Of a DNA stretch of 64,000 bases, positions 1 to 25,075 are shown piece after piece. A program made the translations under genes and the position numbers. Each line of letters begins with the position of its first letter. Position 1 is the first letter of the stretch. The notes under the pieces are model-generated. The model ran no database searches. It saw nothing but the letters and a program-made list of their open reading frames with translations, and had not been told where the DNA came from. Origin of the DNA: Monoplex corrugatus (lineage: Eukaryota > Mollusca > Gastropoda > Littorinimorpha > Ranellidae); contig CM060314.1 in the NCBI GenBank assembly GCA_030674185.1, positions 20,694,587 to 20,758,586 of the forward strand. Direction: 5' to 3'.

Positions 1-690
1 CTCACAACCGTATAACATTATCGGTTCTATATAACAAATTAATATTCAAGAACTCTCTTCCTGATGTTAATTGGTAGGCATTTGTTGGTAAGAATGCTTT
101 TCATTTTTTGAATGCTGTTTTGGCTTGGCCGATTCTGCTGGCTATTTCTGATGTGCATCTGCCGTCTGGTGAAATGATCATTCCCACATATTTAAACTTA
201 TCAACCTGTCTCAAGGTTCTGCCATTTGCTTTTATTTTGCATGACAGGATTTCATGTTTTTTACTGATCACCATGACTTCAGTCTTCTTGCTGTTCCAAC
301 ACCCCTTACCTTTGCTTTCTATTTCTAGTATATTCACAAGGTTTTGTTGGTCCCTTTCATTTTCTGCAGTAAGCTTGGTGTTATCTGCGTATCGAATGTT
401 GTTAATCATTTTTCCTCCAACCTTTAATCCAGGGTCTTCTACGTTTCTCATGTTTTCGCTGTAAAGTGAAAACAGATCTGGTGACGAAACACAACCCTGT
501 CTGACTCCTCTTTTTGATATTTTGGAAAGAGCTTATAACGTTTTCTATTCTCATTGCAGCTGTTTGTTCCTTATACATATTTCTGATTATTTGTAGATCT
601 TTTCCATCAATATTGAGTCTTTCTTGATGGTTGGTCAATTCTTCAATTGATAATAATGCCATATAGGTGTACATCCCAAGAACTATCATA
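1..690 (-). pseudogene. LINE reverse transcriptase fragment, frameshifted
   Basis: Two overlapping minus-strand frames carry the second half of a non-LTR retrotransposon reverse transcriptase. The upstream piece (about 690-400) has 'LNIDGKDLQIIRNMY' followed by a decayed 'KRGVRQGC'-like motif B. The downstream piece (451-101) has 'IRYADNTKL', a decayed YADD motif C, then 'VMVISKK' and 'FKYVGMIISPDG', typical of RTE/CFDP2-like LINEs. A frameshift near 450-480 separates them. The element runs off the left edge, so its 3' end is not in the window. The sequence at 1-120 matches 27035-27140, so the element at 26630-27200 is the same family. Not functional. Confidence 0.85.
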
Positions 691-715
691 GAGAGGTCAG
701 TCGAGATGACTAAGG

Positions 716-800
716 ATATATATAATTTATGCTTTATTGATTATGCCAAGGGTTTCGATTGAGTAAGACATGAAGAATTGATCAACCAACTACTAGTAGT
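716..800 (+). pseudogene. Inverted 5' piece of the same LINE (RT motif A)
   Basis: Plus-strand translation reads 'LCFIDYAKGFD' then a stop and 'VRHEELINQL', the motif A block that belongs just upstream of the piece at 1-690 but lies in the opposite orientation. The stretch at 772-788 repeats, with one mismatch, the segment found inverted at 628-644. This head-to-head arrangement with a short shared segment is what 5' inversion during LINE insertion (twin priming) leaves behind. About 70 bp of unexplained sequence lies between the two pieces. Confidence 0.7.
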
Positions 801-814
801 AGTACCAATAGTAG

Positions 815-885
815 TAATAAAGTGCCGTGTACGGTGATGACTCCATCGTGATGATCAGTGATACCAATCAGATCTGTAGAGAATC
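815..885 (+). pseudogene. Degenerate copy 1 of Ig1 exon start
   Basis: Aligns to the acceptor and first part of the exon at 5898. In the exon's frame it reads 'YGDDSIVMISDTN', against 'YGDDPIVTISETN' in the real exon. The splice acceptor AG has become CG and the match is lost after about 65 bp, where ATC repeats begin. Confidence 0.75.
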
Positions 886-965
886 ATCGTCATCATCATT
901 ATGATCATCATTGTCACTATCACCATCATCATCATTTACTATCATCACTGTCATTGTTATTATTA

Positions 966-1030
966 CTGATGACGAGTTTTGATTACTCCATAGTCATGAT
1001 TAATAAGACCAACATGACCTGTGAAGAATC
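966..1030 (+). pseudogene. Degenerate copy 2 of Ig1 exon start
   Basis: A weaker match to copy 1 and to the exon at 5898, sharing the 'GATTACTCCATAGTCATGAT'-like core and the 'TGTGAAGAATCATC' exit into ATC repeats. No usable acceptor or reading frame. Confidence 0.5.
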
Positions 1031-1464
1031 ATCATCATTATTATAAAGAATATCATCATCATCATCATTATCTTTAGTGCTACTACTATAACTACTCTGC
1101 TGCTGCTACTGTTACTACTACTACTATTACTACTACTGCTGCTGCTGCTACTATCAATACTAATACTAATACTAACTATTTATTATTATCACTAGTATAC
1201 TGCAACCACTACTACTGCTGCTAGTACTGTTATTACTACTACTAATGCTGCTACTACTGCTGCTGCTGTAATTTCTAGTACTATTAGTTACTACTAGTAG
1301 TACTACTACTACTGCTAATGTTTATTGTTGTTATCAGTATCGTCATCATCATTATTAAGATCATCATCATCTTCTTCACCATCATCATCATTATCAACAT
1401 CATCATTAGTTGTAATAGTAGTACTAGTAGTTGTAGCAGTAGTTGTATCAGTAGTTGTAGCAGT

Positions 1465-1540
1465 AGTAATAAAGTGCAGTGTGTGGTGCTGACCCCATTG
1501 TGATGATTACTGAGACCATCTGATTTGTAGAGATTCATCA
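1465..1540 (+). pseudogene. Degenerate copy 3 of Ig1 exon start
   Basis: Keeps the acceptor 'AGTGCAG' and in the exon's frame reads 'CGADPIVMITETI' before a stop. It shares 'GACCCCATTGTGA' exactly with the real exon at 5898. Like the other copies it breaks off into ATC/ATT repeats, so it cannot encode an Ig half-domain. Confidence 0.75.
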
Positions 1541-2335
1541 TCATCATTATTATTATTAATATTTTTTAATGTTATTATTGTTGTTGTTATTGTGTATATT
1601 GATATCATCATCATTATCAAAATCTGCTTGCAGGTCACTCGCCTTACACTTTGGTTGTTTTATTTTCCTTTCCTTTTATGTTAACATTTTAGTTTCAATC
1701 TGGCATGTGAGTGGGTGTTCCATTATTGATTTTCATGTGAGGTAGTTTTCTGCCCCACTTCCAAACAGAATGTCAATACTGTAGTTTGTAGTAATAGTAG
1801 TAGTAGTAGTAGTAGTGATAATCTTAGGAAGATTGGCAGCTTGTAATCTGAACTGTCTGCTATGCAGCTCTTAGTTTTATTTAATATGCTGGTGATCAGT
1901 CCTCTTGCAGTTAAGCAAGCTGCATGATTCATAACATGATGCATACACTGTACTCCCTATCACCCAGGTGTCCATCAGCTAAGTGATCTACATTCTTCAC
2001 ATCATGAAACATTGGGCATTGATACCAGCTGCTGCTGTCAGCCAAAATAGCTCCCTTGAATAGTGCATTGTTCCATGTGTTTATGTACTCATAATGTACA
2101 CATCATGGTGGCAGGCACAGGCAGAGAGATATTGTCTCAACATCAACAGCCAACACACCTGTGTCTGTACAAAAACCCTCCAGTGATACAGACTTTTTTA
2201 AGTTAATTACCATCCCTATTAACAAGTCAAGCACACTCTTCTGTAATGTGTACTCTTCATAATGTTTCTTTTTGTACATATACAAGGTATAACACTCAGT
2301 CTGTTGAACTTGAAGGAATTAAGGCACATGGAAAT

Positions 2336-2444
2336 AATACAATACAATATACAATATTTTATATAGCGCAAAATCTTGATAAAATCAAATCTAAGCGCTA
2401 AAACACGCACGCACACGCACACGCACGCACGCACGCACGCACAC

Positions 2445-2517
<73 letters not shown>

Positions 2518-3842
2518 GCTATAAATGGGGAGAAAAAATAAAAGCAATGGAAAATTATAGAGAGCATATTATATACAATTATATATTACAATGTGATTCC
2601 CCTCCGAGTGGAGACAGGCTGCAGAGAGGATTGAGTGAGGTCAAGATTTTATGCAGAGGAGAAAAGGTGAGTTTTGAGAGCGGACTTGAAGGAGACAAAA
2701 GTAGGTTGCTGACGGACTGAGAGAGGAAGTTTGTTCCAGGAAAGTGGACCAGAAACAGAGAAGGCTCATGGACCATAGGTATTGAGCTTAGTGCATGGAA
2801 AGTGAAAAGTGAGAGGATCGGAGGCAGAGCGGAGGGTACGTGAGGGAACATAGATCTCAAGTAGGCTTGACAGGTAATCGGGGGCTGCGTTATTGAGGCT
2901 TTTGTAGCACATGGTGTCTAGTTTGTACTGTATGCGCTTTGATACAGGGAGCCAGTGAAGTTGTGCCAGGAGAGGAGATATGTGGTCAGCTTTTTTCTTT
3001 TTTAGTACAAGGCGTGCAGCATTGTTTTGGATGCGCTGCAGGATGTGAATGGTGGAGGCAGGAAGACCAGACAGGAGTGAATTGCAATAGTCAATACGAG
3101 ACATTATGAAGGAGAGAATGAGTTTTGCAGTTGTTTTCGACAGAGAGATACTTCCTGATCAGGCTTATATGATGGAGGTGATAGTAGCAATATCTGGCAG
3201 TTTGAGAAACAAAGTTGTTCATGGAGAGGGTAGAGTCAATGCAGACACCAAGGTTTTTAGCTGAATCAGAAATTGGGACTGATGTGTTACATAATGGGAG
3301 AGAAAGAGGAGGCAGCTGAGAAAGTTTCTGACGGGTGCCAATGAGGATAGCTTCTGTCTTGTCATCATTAAGCTGAAGTTTGTTGAACGTCACCCAGTTC
3401 TTAATGTCCGAGTAACACTCAGTGATGCGAGTCAAGAGGCGCTGTATATTGTCTGGTGTGTCACTGTCTAGAAGTTGGGTGTCATCAGCATAGAAGTGGT
3501 GTTTTATAGAGTGGGAGTTGATGATGGTGGACAGTGGGGAGGTGTAAAGAGTGAAAAGAACAGGGCCAAGGACAGATCCTTGTGGAACACCACAGGTCAG
3601 GTATGCAGGTTGAGAGTAAGTGCCATTAATGAGAACAGTTTGTTTTCTGTTTGATAGATATGAAGTGAACCAGGAGAGAGCAATGTCAGAGATGCCAAAA
3701 GTATGATGAAGTCTAGAAAGGAGAATACCATGGTCAATGGTATCGAAGGCTGCAGACAGATCAAGGAGTGTGAGGAGAGAGACTTTGCCAGTATCACAAA
3801 CATATCAGCGATGCCTTCCTGGACATTCTGTTTCTGAGACAA
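2336..3842 (-). pseudogene. CR1-like LINE, 5'-truncated, frameshifted RT with 3' UTR
   Basis: Read on the minus strand, the RT motifs follow in order: 'LLDLSAAFDTIDHGIL' (motif A, near 3735), 'GVPQGSVLGPVLFTLY' (motif B, near 3590), 'FYADDTQL' (motif C, near 3495), then 'KNLGVCIDSTLSM', '[14 protein letters not shown]' and 'FVSFKSALKTHLFSS'. The frame changes at least twice (about 3100 and 2770-2860), so the copy is dead. Its 3' UTR (2336-2600) contains an (AC)n tract and ends with a short 'AGCGCTTAGATTTGATTTT' ... 'GCGCTATATAAA' terminus. A second copy is at 23158-23935. Confidence 0.9.
2403..2512. repeat. (AC)n/(GCAC)n microsatellite inside the CR1 3' UTR
   Basis: Pure and interrupted AC dinucleotides lie in the LINE 3' UTR. 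The other CR1 copy has a (GT)n run at the same place, so the tract is inherited with the element. Confidence 0.95.
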
Positions 3843-4189
3843 GGCTCAGGCAGTGTGGAAATGAAAGGAAGAGTATTGACCTGATGCCCCCTGGTTATTC
3901 CATCAAATCATTCCCTTACCCCTCCTGTGGTGCAGTAGTTTTAGTGATCTGCAAATCTATATTTGATCATTATCTATCTTTTACTGACTCATTGTCATTT
4001 ACTCGTGTATCATTTGAAACTGCTCCATTATCCTTGCTCTGCCACATTCTTGTCTTTGTTTTTTTCTGTGCTTACCATCATCCCCATAACAAGGAAAACA
4101 AATTAACTGGCACTTTGTTTTTTTTTTATGAATTTCATGATTTGCTTGACTATACAGACACCTTGTGACCTTAACTAGCTGTCCTATCA
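3843..4189. other. Short interval with no recognised feature
   Basis: Unique-looking AT-rich DNA between the CR1 5' truncation and R1 copy 1. No exon-like coding segment with splice sites was found. Confidence 0.4.
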
Positions 4190-4671
4190 TCCTGGTGACG
4201 CCCCCTCTTGTGATGCTAGGGGCTGTTTCAGTATAAATAGCGTCCCCTCCTTCTTGAAATTCTGTGTATTCGATAAAGTCAAGATTACGTACTTTCTTTT
4301 CAGAATTGATAATTGGGTTCATGCATTAAGTGCATATCTAGTTCTAGGGAAATGAGATATGCGGAAGCAATTTTAATATTTTTAGGTAATTTAGGCCCGT
4401 TTTTGTGTATGTTTTAGTGTCCTTAGTTATGTTTAAATTTGTATCCAGGTTTGTTTTTTAAATCCCCTGTGCAGTAGATTTGAGTAGACGGAGTGGTCAG
4501 CGCCAGGGCATCTCCTTAGATTATGTGTGCGAATGCATTGATATGTGTATTTGATTTTCTTTTCCTTTTTTTTCCTGTTGAAGTATTGTGTATGCCTTGA
4601 AGTGGTTATAGCCCTGATATGGCTGTACGCAGTGGCTGGACTTTAAAGAAAAACAATAACAATAACAATCC
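4190..4671 (+). repeat. Repeat family R1, copy 1
   Basis: Non-coding dispersed repeat of up to about 0.7 kb. Landmarks are a 'GGGGATGCCAGGGG'-like start, 'GATAATTGGGTTCATG', 'GAGATATGCGGAAGCAATTT', 'CATTGATATGTGTA', 'TTATAGCCCTGATATGGCTG' and an (AACAAT)n tail. This copy lacks about 130 bp after 'GAAATTCTGTGT'. Other copies: 10872-11470 (minus), 12262-14546 (split), 17980-18304 and 35625-37344 (split). The fixed 3' end and simple tail suggest a SINE or a LINE-derived non-autonomous element; class unproven. Confidence 0.75.
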
Positions 4672-5897
4672 TTGATGGCACTAACTTTCATTATGACAAG
4701 CTTAACAATGCCGGTACAGCAAAAGTGATAGGCTTGTTGAACATGTTTAATTATTATCAGTTTGGAAACCAACATGTTCATATATATCCATAATAACATT
4801 CTAGACTGCATAGGTTTCAGATGGTATCATAAGATTTATACATGTCTGTTTTCAGCATCTAACACCAGATCATTTTTGTGTTTGTTGTGATAAACATTAA
4901 TGTTCCACCTCCCACATATGTCCACAAAGAAGTGCATAATCTGCATGATACTTTGATCAAACAGCTTTCAGAGGAGAAATTGCAAACTGCTGTCTCTATC
5001 TGTCTGTCAAGCTGCAGGTAGACCAATTTCATTTTGTCTTCTGTTCGATTCTGTTCAGGATTAACATGCCCTGTTTCACAACACAAGGTACAGAACTGTA
5101 AATCATCGTCGTTATATCCCCCCATTGTGTGACACAAAGTGTCAGTGACATTCTGAACACAGGTGGCTGAAGACTGGTTTGACTGCACACAACCAAATTT
5201 ACTCTTGGGCAAAATGACACATCACCAGACTGGTCTTCAAAACCAATACTGACATAGGTTGTTTCAGATTTAGGATATTGAATAGTAATTCTTTTCAGGA
5301 GTTGTTATGTAGTTTTTGGTCAGACAAAACTCATCCTCTTTACTCACCTTGTCAACTGCCTGATGTATTTTATGTCTTCTTTCTTCATAAGTTTCTGACA
5401 CAGCTCTCAGCTTGACAACCAGTCTCTTGATACATCATGTCTTAAGATATTTATTACTTGTTACTCTTTACTGGTACTCTTTGCCCTTTGAACTGGTCTC
5501 AGAGCATGAACTCTAAACAAAAATTTGTAAATCCAAGCCAGCTGTTTGTTCTCTTTATCCTATCCCAACGTACTATCTACTTGAATGCTTTGGATGAGAT
5601 CCTCCCATTATTTACTGGTATTGTGAATCGTTGTCTACTATCAGATTTCTTTCCTACACTGTTCAAAAATGCTGTAGTTAATTGTCTTTTGCATCTTCTA
5701 GAGAAATTCATATTATAATCTTGATTGCAACAACCTGAAAAAAAGTTATCCCGTATCAAACTTTCCATCTAGACTCTCGAAGATCATTGAGAATTTTTTT
5801 TTCCGGATACAACATTCTGCTCTCTGACAGCCAATGAGTATCATCGTCATTATCATGATGATGAATGATGATGGTTATTGTTATTAATGATGTGCAG
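4672..5897. other. 1.2 kb without recognised features
   Basis: Mostly unique AT-rich DNA upstream of the first visible Ig exon. It ends in a short ATC/ATT-rich stretch (5840-5890) like the one flanking the degenerate exon copies. The signal-peptide exon expected upstream of 5898 was not identified here. Confidence 0.4.
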
Positions 5898-19420
<13,523 letters not shown>

Positions 19421-20009
19421 TGCTGCTTGCCATCTGTCCTACTTCCGTGATGGGTTGCTCCATTGTCATCATCATAATATTGTCCTTTGCCTTGTTTCAT
19501 GTGTTCATCTTCCTTTGATACTGCTGCCCATGTGTCCTAGGTCTATGATGGATACCTCCATTCTCATCATTGTAGTGTTGTTCATTGTTTCACTCCTTTG
19601 CTGCTGCTCTCCATGCATCAAACTTCCATAAGGATAGCTCCACATAGTGTTGTCTTTTGCCTGTCTTCATATATCACATCATCCCTTTGATGCTACTCTC
19701 CATGTTTCCTACGGGTTCTGTCACAAACAGGGAAGAAATTGAAACTTGCCTTCACGAATAAGAGGTGATCTCCATGGCATGAAGCCTGATGTGATGGTCA
19801 GTTGTGTACTGTACTTGATCACACAATGCATGGTAAAGGTGCAGTTTAGCATCCACAGTTGGCTTTCAGCACATTCTATCTTTCTGTTTCATTCATACCG
19901 GGCGTTTTTATTCTTTACCAATGCAGTGTACACTTGCACTACTTTCATTTTCCCCGCATGCTTTGGGTACTCCCATTGTTATCACTAACTCAACCTACAT
20001 TCCGTGCAG

Positions 20010-20095
20010 GTGCTCCAGCAAAAGGCAGCACAGTAGGAAAAAACAGAAGTCTTGTAAACATCGTGGTGGGACTCGAAAAATTAAAAACAGGCTAA
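20010..20095 (+). CDS. Candidate alternative last exon of the Ig gene
   Basis: Acceptor 'CATTCCGTGCAG' with a CTAAC branch-like site 25 bp upstream. Spliced to exon F, the phase is correct and reads 'SAPAKGSTVGKNRS', 'LVNIVVGLEKLKTG', then TAA at 20093-20095. This end is not strongly hydrophobic, so such an isoform would be secreted rather than GPI-anchored. An AATAAA lies at 20229. The case rests only on splice-site and phase agreement, so chance is a real possibility. Confidence 0.3.
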
Positions 20096-20514
20096 ATCCC
20101 CTGTAGGGGACATTTGTACAAAACGTAAACTGAGTGTCTTAATAGAGGATGTCCGGACAGAGAGAGTTGATAAATAGTATTAGTAAAAAAGGAAAGTATA
20201 GTCCTAGTTTTACATATGACATGGTAAAATAAATCTACTTACATTCTTTTTTCCTTCATCTGCCTGACTCCCACTGTTCATACTGTAAAACACAAATAAG
20301 AGAACTGCGATTTTCAGAACCACATTGCCCTGAGATAAGTATCTAATACGGCCGGTTCTTCAGGTGGAATTCGGGAGGGCTCATTTTGTATTGGAAGTCT
20401 CAATTTAACTTTTATTTCATAAATGTCTGTTCATTTCTTTCTATTTTGTGGATGTACAATAATTTTGATGAGAAGAATATGTGCCATTAGCGTCGATGGT
20501 TCCCGTTAATGACG

Positions 20515-20699
20515 CCACATATGTCCATCATGGATATGTCATCACCATATTGCTGTCCTTGACCTATCTTCATGTGGTCTTCCTCCTTTGGTACTGCTGT
20601 CCATGTGTCCTACGTCCATCATGGATTGCTCCACTGCCATCACTATAGTGTTGTCTTCTCATGGTCATACTCCTGTTAATACTGCTGTCCGTGTATCCT
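20515..20699 (+). repeat. GPI-signal tandem array, units 5-6
   Basis: Two more units ('CATCATGGATATGTCATCAC' and 'CATCATGGATTGCTCCACTG') continue the array after an interruption of about 800 bp. In a shifted frame unit 5 still encodes 'VITILLSLTYLHVVFLL'. Confidence 0.85.
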
Positions 20700-21010
20700 A
20701 GAAAAAATGGGGGGAGGGGAGATAATTCAGACTGCAAGTAGGGCACCTCTTTTTCATTAAGGTGTGCCTGCAACTTTTTTTTTTCCCTCTCTCCCATTTT
20801 CTGTGCCACATCAGTGGTTGCAAAATTTTGTGACCGTTGTTTACAATGCTGTGATAATGATGGCAGTAGGGATGATAATTATGATGCTGTGGAGTTCCAT
20901 TGGATTGAGAATGTATGACTGAGCTGTACTCTACATTTCTTTTCATTAAGTAGTCTAGGGTCAGCCAGACCTGAGATACGCAGACAACTGCCATGTTGGT
21001 CTGGAAATTT
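20700..21010 (-). mobile_element. SINE family D, partial copy
   Basis: Collinear with 25610-25880: shares 'CCCATTTTCTGTGCCAC', 'GATGATAAT.ATGATGCT', 'TGTACTCTAC' and 'CAGACCTGAGA'. The tRNA-like head seen in the other copy is not recognisable here. Confidence 0.6.
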
Positions 21011-22591
21011 CAGCAACATCCTCAGTGACACATCCTTGAAATGGATGAGAATCGCCTGTGAGGTTCCAGTCTTCCCAGTGAGCTCATAGCACTCTCACCA
21101 TTGGATATTGCCTGCAGTAATTTGTCCTACTGGAAGTGCGGGAGGGGGGGGGTGAGTGAAAACAATAATAACTCAGATGAACCATGGGCAGGGCACTTAA
21201 AGTGAATCTTTGTAATGACAGTGGACCTACAACAATTTTTCTGTACTGCATGCAGATAGATAATAATGTTGTCTATTCTACTTGTCTTCGGTGTTGATAG
21301 TGAAGACTGACGTCTATCCTGCTGCACAATTCCATTCCATATTGTCTTGGAGTGAAAGAGTCCCCTGCTGCAAACCCTTCAGCACTTTCCACCCCAACAT
21401 TAGCTCCATGGGTGGAAGAAGAGCAGAGTGTGTATGAATGAGGATAGGGTGAGGTACACAGTGTCTGTGTGTATGTTTGTTTTCATGTGCATTGAATTGG
21501 TGATGGGGACAAAATCTAGTGCCATACAAATAGTGTGTATTATTACCATGGCATTCAAATTCATGACACAATGTCTGGAAAACATCCCTCTTTTCTCTTC
21601 CTTGTTTTAGCTTTAGAATATAGACATTGTCTGACATGAAGATATCAACAGTGGATATCTGTAGGCATGTGTTGTCTTTTTTTCACTCAAATGAACAAAA
21701 TCTCCACATTTACATATTCATTCAGGAAGAATCTCAATGCACACAAGTGGAACATAAAACATAAAGGTAGTCCCATAAGCCTAAGCTTGATCATGGGAGA
21801 GTGAGGTTGTAGATGTCTTTCTATCTAAGGTCAGCTTTATGAAGATGAGTATCATTCCTCTTCCCTACTGCTTTACCTTTGATAGCCCTGGACCTTCATC
21901 TGTCACATGACACTCGCAGCATTAGTGTATATGAAAGTTATTCTGAGCACAGGAACACTCTATTGGAAAAAGTTGAATAAACAGGATCCGTCTCTGTGGT
22001 CACATTGGAAGGTGGGGGTTATACCTTTGCACTGTTTGAACTATGTGGAAAAAAAAACAAGCCCTTATGGAACATGCTGATTCTTTGTCACAGAAAACAA
22101 AAAGCATGAAAAGTAAAAACAAAAGGGAAAATAGTCATTCTCTTTCTTTCATGAATCATTCTTTTTTCTTTCATAATGCCTCTTCTCATAAGGTAATATT
22201 TAACAAATTAAACACAAACAGTGCCCTCCTTCTGTAGATGAAATGTAGAAGGTGCCATAATGTTGTCACTAAAGTTTGAATTGTGTCACCTGTCATCAAA
22301 TTGGTTCATTGGTCCATTTTTGAAAGGAGCTTTGTGAGTTTGTATGATTGAAATCAAATGTAATGGTGTGTCACTGGGATTGAAATGAAAATGTATAAGT
22401 GTTTCTTGTAAGTTATAGTATTTTTGTCAGTATTTCTTTTATGGGTGAAAAGTGACACTTTACAACTGTCTGTTCTAGAATTTTGGACTGTGCTTCTGTG
22501 ATTCCCTTCACATGTATTTCAGACTTTTTTCATTGAAATACTTTTGCCATGTCTTGTCAATGTCATCTTTTCAGCTGGAAAAAAGAGAACT
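21011..22591. other. 1.6 kb without recognised features
   Basis: Intergenic-looking DNA beyond the Ig gene. Short frames on both strands show no conserved motif or splice context. Confidence 0.4.
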
Positions 22592-22793
22592 TTAACCCTT
22601 TTACTCCCACACCCTATCCACCAACTGTAAAAAATTTAACCCTATGACTCCCTCACCCTATCCACCAGTTCCTGCTTGACTCTTTGAATCCATCACCCTA
22701 TCCATCAGCTTCCTGCAAGGTTTGACTCCCTCACCCTTTCCATCAGCTTCCTATAAGAAAGTTGGTGGATAGGTGAGGGAGTCAAAGGTTTAA
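22592..22793. mobile_element. 202-bp TTAA-flanked MITE with repeated subterminal units
   Basis: TTAA at 22592-22595 and 22790-22793. The outer 35 bp are inverted repeats built on 'GACTCCCTCACCCTATCCAC'. Inside, the same 'CTCCCTCACCCTATCCACCA' unit is repeated directly about four times. Related to the 58-bp element at 16529. Confidence 0.7.
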
Positions 22794-23157
22794 CTCGTTA
22801 TGATGATTTTCCACTTGCAATTTCAAACGTGTATGGAATTCATATTGCTGAAGAAATGTACAGGGCACCATCCAGAGCAGAGTTATGGAGAATCTGCTGT
22901 TGCCCATGATGCAGGCCAATCCTTTCTCTGCAGTCTATGGAAAAGGTTTAACTCTTAGGAGACGCACCCTAAAATGGCTGCTGAAACTCTCCAGACGCAC
23001 AGTTCTTGGTACTTTTTAAAAAAGTATGGAAAATATCCGACGACAAGAAATCTATCCTGTTATGTATGTTTTAAAAGGTCATTATGTCTACTTTGTAACT
23101 GTGCAGACCGCTTGTTTATGCATGCTTTCATTTTTTTCTGGTTTACCGTTGAAAAAG

Positions 23158-23935
23158 GCATGATCAGGAAGTATCTCTCTGTCGAAACAACTGCAAAACT
23201 CGTTCTCTCCTTCATAATGTCTCGCATTGACTATTGCAATTCACTCCTGTCTGGTCTTCCTGCCTCCACCATTTACATCCTACAGCGCATTCAAAACAAT
23301 GCTGTACGCCTTGTACTCAAAAAGAAAAAAGCTGACCACATATCTCCTCTCCTGGCACAACTTCACTGGCTCCCTGTATCAAAGCGCATACAGTACAAAC
23401 TAGACACCATGTGCTACAAAAGCCTCAATAACGCAGCTCCCGATTACTGTCAAGCCTACTTGAGATTTATGTTCCCTCACATACCCTCCGCTCTGCCTCC
23501 GATCCTCTGACTTTTCGCTTTCCACGCACTAAGCTCAATACCTATGGTCCACGAGCCTTCTCTGTTTCTGGTCCACTCTCCTGGAACAAACTTCCTCTCT
23601 CAGTCCGTCAGCAACCTACTTTTGCCTCCTTCAAGTCCGCTCTCAAAACTCACCTTTTCTCCTCTGCATAAAATCCTAACCTCACTCAACCCCCCTCTGC
23701 AGCCTGTCTCCGCTCGGAGGGGAATCACTTTGTTTTAATATATAATTGTATATGATGTGCTCTCTGTGGTTTTCCATTGGTTTTATTCTTGCTTTTATTG
23801 CTTTTATTCTTTTCTCCCCATTTGTGGCCATGCATGTGTGTGTGTGCGTGCGTGCGTGTGTGCGTGTGTGTCTTTTCGGCGCTTGGATTTGATTTTGTCG
23901 AGAATTGCGCTATATAAATATTGTAATTATTATGT
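23158..23935 (+). pseudogene. CR1-like LINE, 5'-truncated copy 2
   Basis: Starts abruptly at '[14 protein letters not shown]' and continues with '[20 protein letters not shown]', '[20 protein letters not shown]', a frameshift near 23450, then 'RAFSVSGPLSWNKLPLSV' and 'FASFKSALKTHLFSS' with a stop at about 23670. Only the part after the RT catalytic core is present. The 3' UTR carries a (GT)n/(GC)-rich run (23835-23870) and ends 'TTGCGCTATATAAATATTG'. Same family as 2336-3842. Confidence 0.88.
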
Positions 23936-24180
23936 ATGCATGTGCGTACGTATGTATGTATGTATGTATGTATGTATACGATTAGATTTATGTATGTATG
24001 TATGTATGCATGTATATGCTCAGCTTAGATTTATGTATGTAAGTATGTATGCATGTATGTATGCATGTATACGCTCATATGTATGTAGGTATGTATGCAT
24101 GTATACGCTCAGCGCTTAGATTTGATTTTATCAAGATTTTGCGCTATATAAATAAAATATATTATTATTATTATTATTAT
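23936..24180. repeat. (TATG)n array and a further CR1-type 3' end
   Basis: ATGT/ATGC tetranucleotides with repeated 'ATACGCTCAGCGCTTAGATT' fragments. 24112-24180 ends with 'GATTTTGCGCTATATAAATA' and an (ATT)n tail, i.e. the CR1 3' terminus again. Confidence 0.75.
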
Positions 24181-24815
24181 AAAAAAAGACAAGTTTCGGA
24201 TGTACACACACACGACTTATCAAACTGCTGCTTGTAATCCATTAAATATCCATGTTTCAAAACTGCACTTAATATGTCACAGGATATACATTCTTCACTA
24301 GAAGTCATTATGATTTCTGCTTTTATGAATATTTTGTCCCAGAAATGATTAAATACAGGCATAGAGTCTTTTGACTCTTCGAAATTCCTTTGTTTTGGGT
24401 ACCGCGAAAACAAGCCAAAAATAGAGTTCCAACAGTCTCCTACGGTCAAAGGGAAAGAAATCTACTTAGAAAAATGGTTAAACTCTGCTGTCAGTGTAAT
24501 CTCCCTTATTATAGTAAGCAAATAGTCTCAGTAAAATAAAACATAACATCTCCGTAGCTATAGCTGCGGAGCGTCACAGTCGAGACACGGGAGCTGTGGA
24601 ACGTCACCATCAAGTTAAACCAACACAGCTTGCAACCAGTGAAGGGAGAATAAAGCATGCATATTGGATATCTTCTAGGTTTCCATAAGTTACTGGACAC
24701 AAACATGGCTTATAGGATCTTTAATATGTGTAGTTGATATTTTGTACTCAGAACTCAGAACACATTTATTTGTCATAAGAACCCAAAACAGGGCTGTAAG
24801 TACTACATACATACA
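24181..24815. other. No recognised feature
   Basis: AT-rich intergenic sequence between the CR1 tail and the AT microsatellites. Confidence 0.4.
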
Positions 24816-24880
24816 CACACACATATATATATATATAGAGAGAGAGAGACAGATGTATATAGATATATACATATATACAT

Positions 24881-24912
<32 letters not shown>

Positions 24913-24957
24913 TATATATATATATATATGTAAATATATATGTCTATAGATACACAC

Positions 24958-24991
<34 letters not shown>

Positions 24992-25075
24992 TATATATAT
25001 GTATATATGTGTGTGTGCATGTCTGTATGTATGTATGTATCTCTGTCTCTCTCTACATATATATATATATATGTC
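24816..25075. repeat. (TA)n / (CA)n / (GTAT)n microsatellites
   Basis: Alternating pure TA tracts with short GA, CA and GTAT runs. Confidence 0.95.

Larger units (their letters stand above)
800..1650. repeat. Compound trinucleotide repeat region (TAG/CTA, ATC/ATT)
   Basis: Long interrupted runs of TAG/CTA and ATC/ATT triplets. Three degenerate copies of the start of the Ig1 exon (5898) are embedded in it; each is followed by an ATC run. The hydrophobic or serine-rich frames here are translations of the repeat and are not genes. Confidence 0.9.
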
